A stretch of 64,000 nucleotides of DNA from an uncultured Pelagibacteraceae bacterium (GTDB lineage Bacteria; Pseudomonadota; Alphaproteobacteria; Pelagibacterales; Pelagibacteraceae): assembly GCA_902595795.1 (NCBI GenBank), contig CACJRK010000001.1, forward strand, positions 39,354 through 103,353. Reading direction: 5' to 3'. This document shows, in pieces, positions 18,291-27,907 of this stretch (its first letter is position 1; every line of letters starts with the position of its first letter). The translations under genes were made by a program, and so were the position numbers. The notes beneath the pieces were generated by a model. It made no database searches. It was not told where the DNA came from and saw only the letters and a list, made by a program, of their open reading frames with translations.

Positions 18291-18834
18291 TTTTTTTACT
18301 AATTATAAAATTTTCATCATTAAAAGTTTTAAAAATTTTTTTTCTAAGTCTATAAACATGAGTCTCAACTGTATGAGTTTCAATATCTGATTGGTATTTC
18401 CAAACATTAAGTTGTAATTCCTTTATGGTTACTGGAATTTTTTTATGAGATAAATATAAAATTATACTGATCTCTTTTTCTGTTAATTTAAGTTTTTTAT
18501 TATTTAGTGATAATTCTCTAGCATTTAAATCAATTAAATAATCATTAATTTTTATTTCTAATTGATTAGAAAATTGTATTCTTAAAAATTTTATATTTAT
18601 TTTTTCAATTAACTGAGAAATTTTAATTGGTGTTTTTTCAAGAACATATTGATTATCAATATTATGTAATTCTTTTTTTGTAATTACTAAAAAATTTTTT
18701 AAATTTTTTATTTCATCATGTAGCAGATTTTCATTTTGTATTTCTATAATGTTAAAATGCAAATCTTGATCAATTTCTTTCAAGATATGATACAATGAAT
18801 TTAATTTAAAAATAATTAAATTTTGAATATTCAT
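18271..18834 (-). CDS. Orphan OmpR-type winged-helix transcriptional regulator
   Basis: This is a DNA-binding protein with a C-terminal OmpR/PhoB winged helix (residues about 100-187). Its features are KLTEKEISIILYLS, ELQLNVWKY, the recognition helix ETHTVETHVYRLRKKI and the wing ISKKNGYKIK. The N-terminal half has receiver-like size, but I see no acidic pocket or phospho-acceptor Asp, so it may act without phosphorylation. No histidine kinase is adjacent. It is divergent from the L,D-transpeptidase-like gene (13 bases between starts) and overlaps the ArfA-like gene. Its targets are unknown. Confidence 0.82.
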   Translation of the reverse strand: MNIQNLIIFKLNSLYHILKEIDQDLHFNIIEIQNENLLHDEIKNLKNFLVITKKELHNIDNQYVLEKTPIKISQLIEKINIKFLRIQFSNQLEIKINDYLIDLNARELSLNNKKLKLTEKEISIILYLSHKKIPVTIKELQLNVWKYQSDIETHTVETHVYRLRKKIFKTFNDENFIISKKNGYKIK

Positions 18835-18847
18835 ATATAGTTATGGT

Positions 18848-19342
18848 ATGACAATTTTTTTAAAAAATAAACATACTCTTAAAATAGATGATTTTTATTT
18901 TAATTGTTGTATTGGAAAAAATGGTCTTTCTAAGACTAAAATAGAGGGTGATAAAAAAACGCCCAAAGGTACTTTTGGTATTCAACATCTATATTATAGA
19001 AAGGATAAGTTAAAAAAACCAAAGACATCTTTGAAATGTATTGAGATCAATAGAAATATGGGATGGTGTGATGACGTAAATATCTCAAAAAAATATAATA
19101 AATTAATTAAAATTGAAAAAAAAATTAGACATGAAAAACTTTACAGAAAAGACTATAAATATGATTTATTCATTCCAATAAAATATAATTTTAAAAATAT
19201 TATTACAGGAAAAGGGAGTTGTATTTTTATTCATCTTACTAAGGATTATCAACCAACTGCAGGCTGTATTGCTTTAAAAAAAAAGGATTTTCTAATTTTA
19301 TTAAAATTAATTAATAAACGTACTAAAATAAAGATCTATTAA
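18848..19342 (+). CDS. L,D-transpeptidase-fold (YkuD) family protein
   Basis: YkuD-fold enzymes use a catalytic Cys to form 3-3 peptidoglycan cross-links or attach proteins to the wall. The fold's signature is visible: GDKKTPKGTFGI, the His in CIFIHLTK and the catalytic Cys in PTAGCIALKKKD. It is 164 residues. Unusually, I see no signal peptide or anchor: the protein begins directly with the domain (MTIFLKNKHTLKI). It would therefore stay in the cytoplasm unless exported another way. It shares a very short divergent intergenic space with the winged-helix regulator. Confidence 0.82.
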   Translation: MTIFLKNKHTLKIDDFYFNCCIGKNGLSKTKIEGDKKTPKGTFGIQHLYYRKDKLKKPKTSLKCIEINRNMGWCDDVNISKKYNKLIKIEKKIRHEKLYRKDYKYDLFIPIKYNFKNIITGKGSCIFIHLTKDYQPTAGCIALKKKDFLILLKLINKRTKIKIY

Positions 19343-19998
19343 CTCCTGCTTCCAAAAATGCTTGAACCGATTCTTAAGTAAGTAGAATAATTTTCTACTG
19401 CTTTTAAATAATCAGATGACATACCCATACTTAATTCTGAGAGATCTAATTTTTTATTTAATTGATAAATTTCTTTAAAATATTTATTGGGATCTTCATT
19501 TATAGGAGGTAAACACATTAGGCCAATTACATTTAATTTTAAATCTTTACAGTAATTATATAATGAAGTTAATTCATGTTTACTTACCCCTGATTTTTGA
19601 TCTTCATCACCAATATTAACCTGTAAGAAAATCTTAATTTTTTTATTTTGCCTTACTTCCTCATCAGCTATCTTTTTAGCAAGTTTTTTACTATCTATAG
19701 AGTGAATGTAATCAAATATTTTGAGTGCATATTTAACTTTGTTAGTTTGAAGCTTTCCAATTAAATGTAATCTAATTTTTGGATTTTCGTGTTTTTTTTC
19801 TGTCCATTTTTCAATTGCTTCTTGAACCTTATTTTCACCGTAATCAAGATGCCCATAATTTATTAAAGGAAGAATTTTGTCTAAATTAAATGTTTTAGAA
19901 ACTGCTATTACTTTCGGAAATTTATTAATTTTTTGATCTTCTATTTTTAATTTAATTAAATTAATAATATCTATATATTTTTGAACAGAGTCATGCAT
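19339..19998 (-). CDS. YggS-family pyridoxal phosphate homeostasis protein
   Basis: This is a cytoplasmic PLP-binding TIM-barrel protein that buffers PLP and affects amino-acid pools. The PLP Lys lies in VIAVSKTF; YGENKVQEA, HLIGKLQTNK and GLMCLPP are all family marks, and the C-terminal phosphate site is SMGMSSDYLKAV. I start at ATG 19998 (219 residues, usual length); a longer frame from 20061 adds a hydrophobic extension that the family lacks. The start codon overlaps the start region of the divergent ThiE-like gene. Confidence 0.92.
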   Translation of the reverse strand: MHDSVQKYIDIINLIKLKIEDQKINKFPKVIAVSKTFNLDKILPLINYGHLDYGENKVQEAIEKWTEKKHENPKIRLHLIGKLQTNKVKYALKIFDYIHSIDSKKLAKKIADEEVRQNKKIKIFLQVNIGDEDQKSGVSKHELTSLYNYCKDLKLNVIGLMCLPPINEDPNKYFKEIYQLNKKLDLSELSMGMSSDYLKAVENYSTYLRIGSSIFGSRS

Positions 19999-20520
19999 AA
20001 TAAATTTTGTAATCAATATTACTTTATTAACAAATTTGATACAAATTATATAAATAAACAAAGTAAAAATACTGCTATCGTTTATAGAAATTATAATTCA
20101 AATAGTCATTTAGATATTATCCTAAAACTAAAAACTTATTGTAAATATAAGGGTTATAAATTTTTTTTAGCTAATAATATTAAGTTAGCAACTAAACTTG
20201 ATTTAGATGGAGCATACATCCCCTCATTTAACAAAAAAATGGATCATTTATCTTATTCATATAAAAAAAATTTTAAAATTATTGGATCTGCACACAACAA
20301 TAAAGAAATTAAAATTAAAGAACTTCAAAAGGTAGATGTTATATTCTTATCATCATTGTTTAAACATAATAATAATTATTTAGGAATTAATAAATTTAAA
20401 TTATTATCAAACTTAACTAAAAAAAAAATTGTGGCTCTTGGTGGTATTACAAATAAAAATAAAAAAAAACTTAAATTATTAAATTGTTTTGGATTTGCAG
20501 GAATTTCTTATTTCGAATAA
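19993..20520 (+). CDS. ThiE/TenI-like thiamine phosphate synthase family protein
   Basis: This TIM-barrel protein is related to thiamine-phosphate synthase, which joins hydroxymethylpyrimidine-PP and thiazole-P. Recognisable pieces are KGYKFFLANNIKLATKL, DGAYIPS, IIGSAHNNKEI (equivalent of the iGxSxH loop) and KKIVALGGITNKN (phosphate loop). The N-terminal pyrophosphate-binding part is short and diverged, so activity is uncertain and it may be a TenI-like relative. The start could be ATG 19993 or TTG 19981, both overlapping the yggS-type start on the other strand. A strong bidirectional hairpin follows the stop. Confidence 0.72.
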   Translation: MHNKFCNQYYFINKFDTNYINKQSKNTAIVYRNYNSNSHLDIILKLKTYCKYKGYKFFLANNIKLATKLDLDGAYIPSFNKKMDHLSYSYKKNFKIIGSAHNNKEIKIKELQKVDVIFLSSLFKHNNNYLGINKFKLLSNLTKKKIVALGGITNKNKKKLKLLNCFGFAGISYFE

Positions 20521-20522
20521 AA

Positions 20523-20547
20523 AAAAGGCCCCAAAAAGGGGCCTTTT
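20523..20547. terminator. Bidirectional intrinsic terminator between ThiE-like and porin genes
   Basis: This is a perfect 10-base-pair stem AAAAGGCCCC / GGGGCCTTTT with a 5-base A loop, placed 2 bases after the ThiE-like stop and 20 bases beyond the porin stop on the other strand. A-rich and T-rich flanks give a U-run in both directions. It is one of only two convincing terminators seen in the window. Confidence 0.88.
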
Positions 20548-20567
20548 ATAATCTTTATCTAATCAAA

Positions 20568-21509
20568 TTAGAATGCAAATGAAAGACCTAGAGCATATCC
20601 AGATCTGTCTTTACCTGAAGTACCACCAACATTCTCTACTGAGTTATGGTTAGCACTTAAAGTCATAGATCCAATTACCAATGAAGCTGAAACACCTGTT
20701 GCTTCTTGGTCTGATGAACCTTCGATTTCAGTCTCTGAAGTGTTTACAGAAACAGATAGATCATCACTTACAGCGTAAGAAATACCCATTGCAGTTAGCG
20801 TAGTATCGCTGCTAGATGCATTTGAGTCTACTTCGTAAGATGAATAACCAACTGAAATTGCATCCATAGCGTAAGTTACGTTAAATGCAGTAACATCGTC
20901 CGCATCTGTTGGACCTTCACCGTTATCTTCACCCATACCAGCACCGATAGTTAAACCATCAATTCCAGTATATTTGATTGTAGCTGCTGTTGAACTTTCA
21001 ATTTGATCAGCTCCATCTGATGGAATGTAATCAAGACCGATAGTTACACCATCCATTAGGCTAGAGTTTTGATAAAAGAAAGTATCTAAACCAGTAGGAC
21101 CATATGAGTGTGCAGTTGCACCTGACACATCATCCCAAGCTTCTTCACCAGCAGTTGGTGTAGTATCATCCATTAGAGAAATGTTTGAACTTCCAGCACT
21201 TCCGTAGAAAGTTAAAGTTCCAGCATCACCCATATCAATTTTCATTGATCTGTTATCGATATGTCTTCCACCTATGTTATCACCACTATCAATTAACATT
21301 GAAGTAGAAACAACCCAACCATTATCCATTTCAGCTGACGCTGCAAATGAGATACCGTCGTTCATAGTCCAGCCATTACCTTTAGCTGTTTTCTCTTCAC
21401 CAGAAAAACCTAATGAAGCACCACCAGTTACTGTTAACTCAGCAGCATTTGCTGAAACAGAAACTAGAGCCCCTGCTAAAGCAGTAAGACCTATTTTTTT
21501 AATGTTCAT
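20568..21509 (-). CDS. Gram-negative porin (major outer-membrane protein)
   Basis: This is an outer-membrane beta-barrel for diffusion of small solutes. The signal peptide is MNIKKIGLTALAGALVSVSANA, cut before AELTVTGG. The mature chain has alternating-hydrophobicity strands, acidic and Gly/Ser/Asp-rich loops, and ends in the barrel signal YALGLSFAF with a terminal Phe. It is 313 residues. Codon use is visibly richer in G and C than in neighbours, consistent with high expression. A good Shine-Dalgarno (AGGAGT, at 21517-21522 on the other strand) precedes the ATG. The 216-base upstream gap (21510-21725) must carry its promoter, but I could not place it with confidence. Confidence 0.9.
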   Translation of the reverse strand: MNIKKIGLTALAGALVSVSANAAELTVTGGASLGFSGEEKTAKGNGWTMNDGISFAASAEMDNGWVVSTSMLIDSGDNIGGRHIDNRSMKIDMGDAGTLTFYGSAGSSNISLMDDTTPTAGEEAWDDVSGATAHSYGPTGLDTFFYQNSSLMDGVTIGLDYIPSDGADQIESSTAATIKYTGIDGLTIGAGMGEDNGEGPTDADDVTAFNVTYAMDAISVGYSSYEVDSNASSSDTTLTAMGISYAVSDDLSVSVNTSETEIEGSSDQEATGVSASLVIGSMTLSANHNSVENVGGTSGKDRSGYALGLSFAF

Positions 21510-21725
21510 ATTAATTACTCCTATTTTGTAATTGTTATTATTAATAATAAACGCCAGATTTATATCGGATTCTCTTCAAATATTTTGATATTATCTAATT
21601 TTAATATAATTAAATTTATCACTGTAACATTTTTGCAACACTTAATTTAATCGCTTATTTGCTATATTTTTTAGTAATTTTAAAATATACGTGTAATTAA
21701 TTTATTAAATATTTACTATTTTAGT

Positions 21726-22283
21726 ATGTTTTCAAAAAATTACATAAAAATATTAGTTTTTATCTGTATTTTACCTTTTTTACTCAATTCCTGTACTAAC
21801 AGAGGTGACGCAAGAAAATCTCCTCCAGACCCCAAAGAAAGAGTTAAAAGAAATATTGAGCAGGGCAAAGGTTTTAGATTAATGGATACTGTAAAAAAGG
21901 GTAGTTCCAGAAACTTTGAATTTGCAAGCTCTAATGAACTATGGAGAGCCTCATTAGACACAATTGATTTTATGCCTCTTGCCTCAGTAAACTATAGTGG
22001 CGGTATTATTATAACCGATTGGTATTCAAATAATGAAAATAGTAATGAAAGTGTAAAAATATCTATAAGATTTTTAACTAATGAAATAAGGAGTGATGCT
22101 TTGGATATAAAAGTTTTTAGAAAAATCTGTAAGACAACTAATAAATGTAAAATATCAGAAACCTCTGGAGATATAATAAAAGAACTTAAAATAAAAATTT
22201 TAAAGACTGCAAAATTATATGAGGATCAAAAAAAAGATAAAAATTTTAAGTCATACAAAGGTGTCAAAATACCAGAAAATTAA
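21726..22283 (+). CDS. DUF3576-domain lipoprotein
   Basis: This is a predicted lipoprotein with signal peptide [16 protein letters not shown] and lipobox LLNSCTN (Cys23). The mature region matches the DUF3576 family found in Alphaproteobacteria immediately before leuS. It shows [31 protein letters not shown] and DALDIKVF, split here by less conserved residues. The function is unknown. It is 185 residues and followed 14 bases later by leuS, so the group DUF3576-leuS-lptE-holA is probably an operon. Confidence 0.86.
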   Translation: MFSKNYIKILVFICILPFLLNSCTNRGDARKSPPDPKERVKRNIEQGKGFRLMDTVKKGSSRNFEFASSNELWRASLDTIDFMPLASVNYSGGIIITDWYSNNENSNESVKISIRFLTNEIRSDALDIKVFRKICKTTNKCKISETSGDIIKELKIKILKTAKLYEDQKKDKNFKSYKGVKIPEN

Positions 22284-22297
22284 AATTATTTATTCCT

Positions 22298-24835
22298 GTG
22301 GAAAGATATAATTTTAAAATAATTGAAAAAAAGTGGCAGGATAGATGGGAAAAAAATAATACTTTTTCCACCAGCATTCATAAAAATAAAAAAAAATTTT
22401 ACTGCTTAGAAATGTTTCCTTACCCATCTGGAAAGATACATATGGGTCATGTTAGAAACTACACAATAGGAGATGTATTAGCTAGATTTAAAACACTACA
22501 AAATTATAATGTTTTACATCCTATGGGTTGGGACTCCTTTGGTATGCCTGCCGAAAATGCTGCAAGACAAAATAACTTAGATCCAAAGGCTTGGACTGAA
22601 AAAAATATTTTAGTAATGAAAAATCAACTCAAGAAATTAGGTCTATCAATTGATTGGAGTAAAGAAATTTCTACTTGTTCACCAGAATATTATAAACATC
22701 AACAAGAATTTTTTTTAGAACTATACGACAAAGATTTAGTTTATAGAAAAGAAAATTATGTTAACTGGGACCCTGTTGATCAAACAGTTTTAGCTAATGA
22801 ACAAGTTATTGATGGAAAAGGATGGAGATCCGGAGCCACTGTAGAAAGAAAAAAATTAAACCAATGGTTTTTTAAAATTACAAAATTTTCAAAAGAACTG
22901 CTGGATAGTTTAGAAACTCTAAAAGATTGGCCAAATAAAGTAAAGATAATGCAACAAAATTGGATAGGTCGATCTTACGGATGCGAAATAAAATTTAATA
23001 TTGAGGCACAAAAAAAAATTAAAGAAATAAAGTGCTATACAACTAGACCAGATACTTTGTTTGGGATGTCCTTTTTAGCACTCTCAATTGATCATCCAAT
23101 TGCTAAGTTTTATGCCTCTAATCCTGAATTTATTAAATTCAAAAAAGAATGTTCAAAAACAGGTACCACTGAGGAATCTATAGCAGCTGCTGAGAAACTT
23201 GGTTTTAAAACTGATTTAATAGCAATTAATCCTTTAGATGAAACTTTAAAAGTTCCAGTTTATTTTGCAAACTTTGTACTAATGGACTATGGGTTAGGTG
23301 CTGTATTCGGATGTCCGGCACATGATCAAAGAGATTTAGACTTTGCAAAAAAATATAATTTATCAATTACACCTGTAGTAAGACCAGAAAAAGATAAGAA
23401 TTTTTCAATTAATGATAAAGCTTATACAGATACAGGATATCTCTTTAACTCTAAATTTTTAAATGACTTAAAAGTCCCGAGTGAATCAATCCCTAAGACT
23501 ATTGAGTATTTAGAAAAAAAAAACATTGGACAAAAAAAAACTAATTATAGATTAAAAGATTGGGGAATATCTCGTCAAAGATACTGGGGGTGCCCAATTC
23601 CTATTGCTTATGACAAAAATAACGAGCCAATTAAAATCCCTAAAAATATGCTTCCTGTAATGTTACCTGAAATAAAAAAATTTGAAAATTCTGGGAACCC
23701 CTTAGATCAGTTGACGGAATGGAAAAATATTTCAATTAATGGAAAAAAATATACGAGAGAAACTGATACACTAGATACTTTTGTTGATTCTTCATGGTAT
23801 TTCCTGAGATTTTGCTCGGCAAATAAAACTAATTATGGTTTTGATGCTGAAGAAGTAAAATATTGGATGCCAGTTGATCAATACATTGGAGGAGTTGAGC
23901 ACGCTATACTACATCTTTTATATTCAAGATTTTTTATGCAAGCTCTTTCCTATAAAAATAAAAATTTTACTATTAAAGAACCATTTAAGGGCTTGTTTAC
24001 GCAAGGTATGGTTTGTCATGAAACCTATAAAGATAAAAATAATAACTGGATTAGTCCAGATGAAATAGTAGTTATAGATGGAAAAAAATTTCTAAAAGAA
24101 AATAACAATGAACATGTAAAAGTTGGACCATCTGAGTCTATGTCTAAATCCAAAAGAAATACAGTAGATCCTGAAAAAATGATAGAGAAGTATGGTGCTG
24201 ACTCAGTTAGACTTTTTATTTTATCAGACAGTCCTCCAGAAAAGGATGTACAATGGTCTGATGAAGGTATGATTTCATCATATAAATTTATTCAAAAATT
24301 ATGGATATTAAATCAAAAAATAATAGAAGAAATAAAGGCAAATCACCCATCAAATTCTGATAATTCAATTGATAAAATAACTAATGTATTTATTAAGAAT
24401 GTAACCAATAATATAAATAATTTTTCATATAATAAAATCATCGCTAATTTTTACGAGATGTATTCATCTTTAAATAAAGCAATTTCAAATAAATTGGAAA
24501 AAAATAAATTAATTAAAAATTATAAAAAAATTTTAATTACAATGAGTCCAGTTATACCGCACTTCTCAAAAGAATGTTTGGAATTAATCGGCGAAAAGGA
24601 GCAAATCCTATGGCCTGAAATTAACGAAAAAATATTGGTTGAAAATAAGAAAAATTTTGTAGTTCAAATAAATGGTAAAACTAGAGAAATTATAGAGGCA
24701 GATAGGGATATAACAGAAGAAAATTTATTAATAAAAATTAACGAGAATTCAAAATTAAAAAACTATATCGCAGGTAAATCTATTAAGAAAAAAATATTTA
24801 TACCACAAAAACTTATTAATATAATAGTATCGTAG
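22298..24835 (+). CDS. leuS: Leucine--tRNA ligase
   Basis: This class I synthetase charges tRNA-Leu and has an internal editing domain. The start codon is GTG at 22298. HIGH-equivalent HMGH lies in [14 protein letters not shown]. The editing domain spans roughly 220-420 (TTRPDTLFG). The signature loop reads SMSKSKRN, so the first residue of KMSKS is Ser. [15 protein letters not shown] is the other catalytic-domain mark. At 845 residues it is the normal bacterial length. It is coupled to lptE with 1 base between. Confidence 0.97.
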   Translation: MERYNFKIIEKKWQDRWEKNNTFSTSIHKNKKKFYCLEMFPYPSGKIHMGHVRNYTIGDVLARFKTLQNYNVLHPMGWDSFGMPAENAARQNNLDPKAWTEKNILVMKNQLKKLGLSIDWSKEISTCSPEYYKHQQEFFLELYDKDLVYRKENYVNWDPVDQTVLANEQVIDGKGWRSGATVERKKLNQWFFKITKFSKELLDSLETLKDWPNKVKIMQQNWIGRSYGCEIKFNIEAQKKIKEIKCYTTRPDTLFGMSFLALSIDHPIAKFYASNPEFIKFKKECSKTGTTEESIAAAEKLGFKTDLIAINPLDETLKVPVYFANFVLMDYGLGAVFGCPAHDQRDLDFAKKYNLSITPVVRPEKDKNFSINDKAYTDTGYLFNSKFLNDLKVPSESIPKTIEYLEKKNIGQKKTNYRLKDWGISRQRYWGCPIPIAYDKNNEPIKIPKNMLPVMLPEIKKFENSGNPLDQLTEWKNISINGKKYTRETDTLDTFVDSSWYFLRFCSANKTNYGFDAEEVKYWMPVDQYIGGVEHAILHLLYSRFFMQALSYKNKNFTIKEPFKGLFTQGMVCHETYKDKNNNWISPDEIVVIDGKKFLKENNNEHVKVGPSESMSKSKRNTVDPEKMIEKYGADSVRLFILSDSPPEKDVQWSDEGMISSYKFIQKLWILNQKIIEEIKANHPSNSDNSIDKITNVFIKNVTNNINNFSYNKIIANFYEMYSSLNKAISNKLEKNKLIKNYKKILITMSPVIPHFSKECLELIGEKEQILWPEINEKILVENKKNFVVQINGKTREIIEADRDITEENLLIKINENSKLKNYIAGKSIKKKIFIPQKLINIIVS

Positions 24836-24836
24836 T

Positions 24837-25292
24837 ATGATTAAAAAAATTACAGTTTTATTAATTATTATTTTTTTTACAGCTAGTTGTGGTTTCACCC
24901 CAATTTACTCAAATAAAAATGGAAATGATATTTCTATTGAAGAATTGAGTTTTACTGGCGATAGAAAACTAAATAATTTTTTAAAATCAAATTTAAATAG
25001 ATATAAAAATAATGATAACGCTTCAAAAAAAATATCTTTAGAGGTTTTAACTAATTATCAAAAAATTACATTAAGCAAAGACTTAACTGGAAGTATAAAT
25101 AAATATGAATTAATAGCTGATGTAACCTTTACAATAATGCCAACTAATCGAAAACTGGTATTCAATCAAAAAAAATTAATGGAAAATATGAGTAATAAAA
25201 CTGATGAAAAAGATTATGAAAATTCAACAAAACAAACTTTTGCGAACATTATAGTAAATGAGTTAATTTTAAAGTTAACAGAAATAAAATGA
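24837..25292 (+). CDS. lptE: LPS-assembly lipoprotein LptE
   Basis: This outer-membrane lipoprotein plugs LptD in lipopolysaccharide export. It has a short signal peptide with lipobox FTASCGF and the typical start of the mature chain, CGFTPIYS. The domain is a small alpha/beta sandwich (EVLTNYQKI; GSINKYELIADVTFTI) and the total is 151 residues. Sequence conservation in this family is low. The call relies on the lipobox, CGF-x-P-x-Y start and the leuS-lptE-holA order, which is conserved across Proteobacteria. Overlaps holA by 4 bases. Confidence 0.88.
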   Translation: MIKKITVLLIIIFFTASCGFTPIYSNKNGNDISIEELSFTGDRKLNNFLKSNLNRYKNNDNASKKISLEVLTNYQKITLSKDLTGSINKYELIADVTFTIMPTNRKLVFNQKKLMENMSNKTDEKDYENSTKQTFANIIVNELILKLTEIK

Positions 25293-26281
25293 TTATAAAA
25301 TCATATGAGATAGAAAAAATTAACTTAGAATACAGCCAATTCATTCTTTTTTATGGAAAAAATGGTGGTCTAAAAAATGATGCTATTAAAAAATTAATTA
25401 AAGGAAAAAAAATAATTTCAAATTATGATGAAAAGGAAATATTAGATAATCAACATTATTTTTTTGAAAATATTTTAACAAAGTCACTTTTTGAAGATGA
25501 AAAAATAATCATTATTAAAAGAGCATCTGATAAAATATTAAAAATTATAGAAGAAATTGTTGACAAAGATATTATTGGTACATCAATTATTATAAATAGC
25601 GAGCAACTTGAAAAAAAATCAAAATTAAGGTCCTTTTTTGAAAAAAATAAGAAGTTTATTTGTGTAGCATTTTATCCAGATACAAATCAAACATTAGCAA
25701 AATTAACTTTTGATTTTTTAAAGAAAAAAAAAATATCAATATCTTCCGAGAATATTAACCTCATTGTAAATAAGTGTAATGGAGATAGAGAAACTTTATT
25801 TAATGAGTTAGAAAAAATAGAATATTATAGTAAAAATAAAGAAAATATTACCACTGTAGATATAGTGAAATTAACAAATCTAATCGAAAATCACAGTATA
25901 TCAGAACTAATAGACAATTGTTTAGCCAAAAATAAAAAAAAAATTATTTATATTTTAAATGAAAACAAGTTTAATAATGAGGACTGTGTCCTAATTATTA
26001 GAACTTTTTTGAACAAGTCAAAAAAAATACTTAGGCTTTCAAGTGAATTCAATGAAAATAAAGATATAAATTTAACAATTTCTTCAGCTAAACCACCTAT
26101 TTTTTGGAAAGATAAAGAAATTACGAAACAACAAATATATAAATGGTCACCTCAAAATATAAAAAATTTAATTTACAAATTAGCTGAGATTGAGCTTCAA
26201 TTAAAAAAAAATATTAATAATTCAATTAATATACTAACAGACTTTATTTTAGATCAAGCTTCTTCGAATGCTAGTAATTAG
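25289..26281 (+). CDS. holA: DNA polymerase III subunit delta
   Basis: This is the clamp-loader subunit that opens the beta sliding clamp. It is a diverged member: N-terminal FILFYGKNGGLKNDAI (AAA+-like but without a Walker A lysine), central YPDTNQTLAKLTFDFL, and NLIVNKCNGDRETLFNELEKIEYY, all typical of HolA. It is 330 residues, normal. Order leuS-lptE-holA is the standard context. It overlaps parB tail to tail by 11 bases. Confidence 0.9.
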   Translation: MIIKSYEIEKINLEYSQFILFYGKNGGLKNDAIKKLIKGKKIISNYDEKEILDNQHYFFENILTKSLFEDEKIIIIKRASDKILKIIEEIVDKDIIGTSIIINSEQLEKKSKLRSFFEKNKKFICVAFYPDTNQTLAKLTFDFLKKKKISISSENINLIVNKCNGDRETLFNELEKIEYYSKNKENITTVDIVKLTNLIENHSISELIDNCLAKNKKKIIYILNENKFNNEDCVLIIRTFLNKSKKILRLSSEFNENKDINLTISSAKPPIFWKDKEITKQQIYKWSPQNIKNLIYKLAEIELQLKKNINNSINILTDFILDQASSNASN

Positions 26282-27113
26282 ATTTAATTATATCCACTAT
26301 TTTATTTAATTGATCTAAATCTTTATACTCAAAACTTATTTTGCCTTTATTTCTATTATTGTTTTGAATATTAACATTTAAACCAATTTTATTTGAAATT
26401 GATAATTCAAGTGCAATTATATTTGTGTCTTTAGATAGATGCGATTTTTGTTTTTTATTTTTAAAAATTTTAACAAAATTTTCAGATTGTCTCACAGAAA
26501 GCTTTTTCTCAATAATTTTAGCTGCTACAAAACTTGCATTAGGAAGACCAACTAAAATTTTAGCATGTCCTGCTGTTAATTTTTGAGTTTCAATTAACTT
26601 TATTACATCTCCAGGCAAAGTTAAGAGTCTTAAAGAATTCGTTATATGGCTTCTACTTTTGCCAATAAATTTTGATACCTTTTCTTGATCATAAGAAAAG
26701 TCATCTATCAAACGTTTGTATCCTTGTGCTTCCTCAAGTGGATTTAAGTCATGCCTTTGAACATTTTCTACAATTGCAAACTCTAACGATTTTAAATCAT
26801 CAGCTTCTGTGATTACTACAGGTACATTATGAAGACCTGCTTTTTGAGCTGCTAACCATCTCCTTTCACCTGCAATTATTTCGAATTTTGTTTTATCATC
26901 GTTTGATTTTCTAACTATGATTGGTTGGATCATACCTCTTTCTTTAATTGAATTTGTTAAATCCTCTAAATTACTCTCATCAAAAATTTTTCTTGGTTGA
27001 TATTTGTTGGGTACTAAGTCGCTTATCAGTAATTGGTTTTTTTGAGGTTCAACTTTGGTTTCACCTATAAGCGATGATAGCCCTCTACCTAATCCTTTTT
27101 TAATTTTATCCAT
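26271..27113 (-). CDS. parB: Chromosome partitioning protein ParB
   Basis: It is a CTP-dependent DNA clamp that loads at parS and spreads to organise origin segregation. N-terminal KKGLGRGLSSLIG, the CTPase/ParB-Srx motifs IVRKS and AGERRW, the helix-turn-helix region (QEKVSKFIGKSRSHITN) and a C-terminal dimer domain are visible. It is 280 residues. It overlaps parA by 1 base. Its cognate site is present 1.4 kb upstream inside rsmG (28490-28505). Confidence 0.97.
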   Translation of the reverse strand: MDKIKKGLGRGLSSLIGETKVEPQKNQLLISDLVPNKYQPRKIFDESNLEDLTNSIKERGMIQPIIVRKSNDDKTKFEIIAGERRWLAAQKAGLHNVPVVITEADDLKSLEFAIVENVQRHDLNPLEEAQGYKRLIDDFSYDQEKVSKFIGKSRSHITNSLRLLTLPGDVIKLIETQKLTAGHAKILVGLPNASFVAAKIIEKKLSVRQSENFVKIFKNKKQKSHLSKDTNIIALELSISNKIGLNVNIQNNNRNKGKISFEYKDLDQLNKIVDIIKSNY

Positions 27114-27907
27114 TATGCTGCGCTTCCTATTGTTGACTCTTGATTTATAAATTCATCAGTAAAACTAAAATATGATTTACTACCAGGACAGGATTTGTCG
27201 TAAACTAAAACTGGCATTCCATGGGATGGAGCTTCTGACAATCTGACATTTCTTGGTATAACAGTTGAATAAACTTTTTTACTAAAATAGTCTCTAGCTT
27301 CTTTCTCAACTTGGGAGGATAACTTATTTCTTTTATCGTACATCGTTAAAAGTATACCTCTGATTTTCAAATCTGGATTTAAACTAACTTTTATCCTTTC
27401 AATTGTTTTCATTAGCTGAGTCAATCCTTCCAAAGCAAAAAATTCTGTCTGCAAAGGAACTAAAAGTGAATTTGAGCACACTAGAGCCATTACCGTTAGC
27501 AGGCTTAAAGATGGAGGACAGTCTACCAAGACATAATCATATGATCCTCTAGAATTGTTTAAATATGCCCCCAATTTAGCTTTTAGTATGAAGGCCCTAT
27601 TACTATCATCTGCTGTTTCAACTTCTAGTCCTGAAAGGTCTACATTCGAAGTGATGATATCTAGATTTTCAAACTGTGTTTTTTTAATAACCTCATCTAT
27701 TTCTTTCGTTCCATTCAATACTCCATAAATTGTATCACTTGAGTTTTCTATATTAGATAATCCAAGACCTGTTGTTGCATTTCCCTGTGGATCTAGATCA
27801 ATTACTAAAATTTTTTTATTTAGTTTGGATAATCCTGCCGCAAGATTTATCACCGTAGTGGTTTTCCCGACCCCACCCTTTTGATTTATGACTGAAATGA
27901 TTTGCAT
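27113..27907 (-). CDS. parA: Chromosome partitioning ATPase ParA (Soj)
   Basis: This Walker-type ATPase forms the DNA-bound gradient that pulls ParB-parS complexes apart. The deviant Walker A is NQKGGVGKTTT near residue 8, DLDPQGNAT follows, and Walker B is VLVDCPPSLS. It is 264 residues, typical for a chromosomal type Ib ParA with no N-terminal helix-turn-helix. Sits in the rsmG-parA-parB run with no gap to rsmG. Confidence 0.97.
   Translation of the reverse strand: MQIISVINQKGGVGKTTTVINLAAGLSKLNKKILVIDLDPQGNATTGLGLSNIENSSDTIYGVLNGTKEIDEVIKKTQFENLDIITSNVDLSGLEVETADDSNRAFILKAKLGAYLNNSRGSYDYVLVDCPPSLSLLTVMALVCSNSLLVPLQTEFFALEGLTQLMKTIERIKVSLNPDLKIRGILLTMYDKRNKLSSQVEKEARDYFSKKVYSTVIPRNVRLSEAPSHGMPVLVYDKSCPGSKSYFSFTDEFINQESTIGSAA

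Noticed and set aside
18199..18390. Hydrophobic 63-residue plus-strand frame
   Set aside because: It is the antisense of the ArfA-like and winged-helix genes; its Phe/Ile-rich content reflects Lys/Asn codons on the other strand.
20568..21509. G/C-richer codon use in the porin as a sign of recent transfer
   Set aside because: The symporter genes show the same trend, and high expression explains it better; the porin has a normal alphaproteobacterial signal and barrel.
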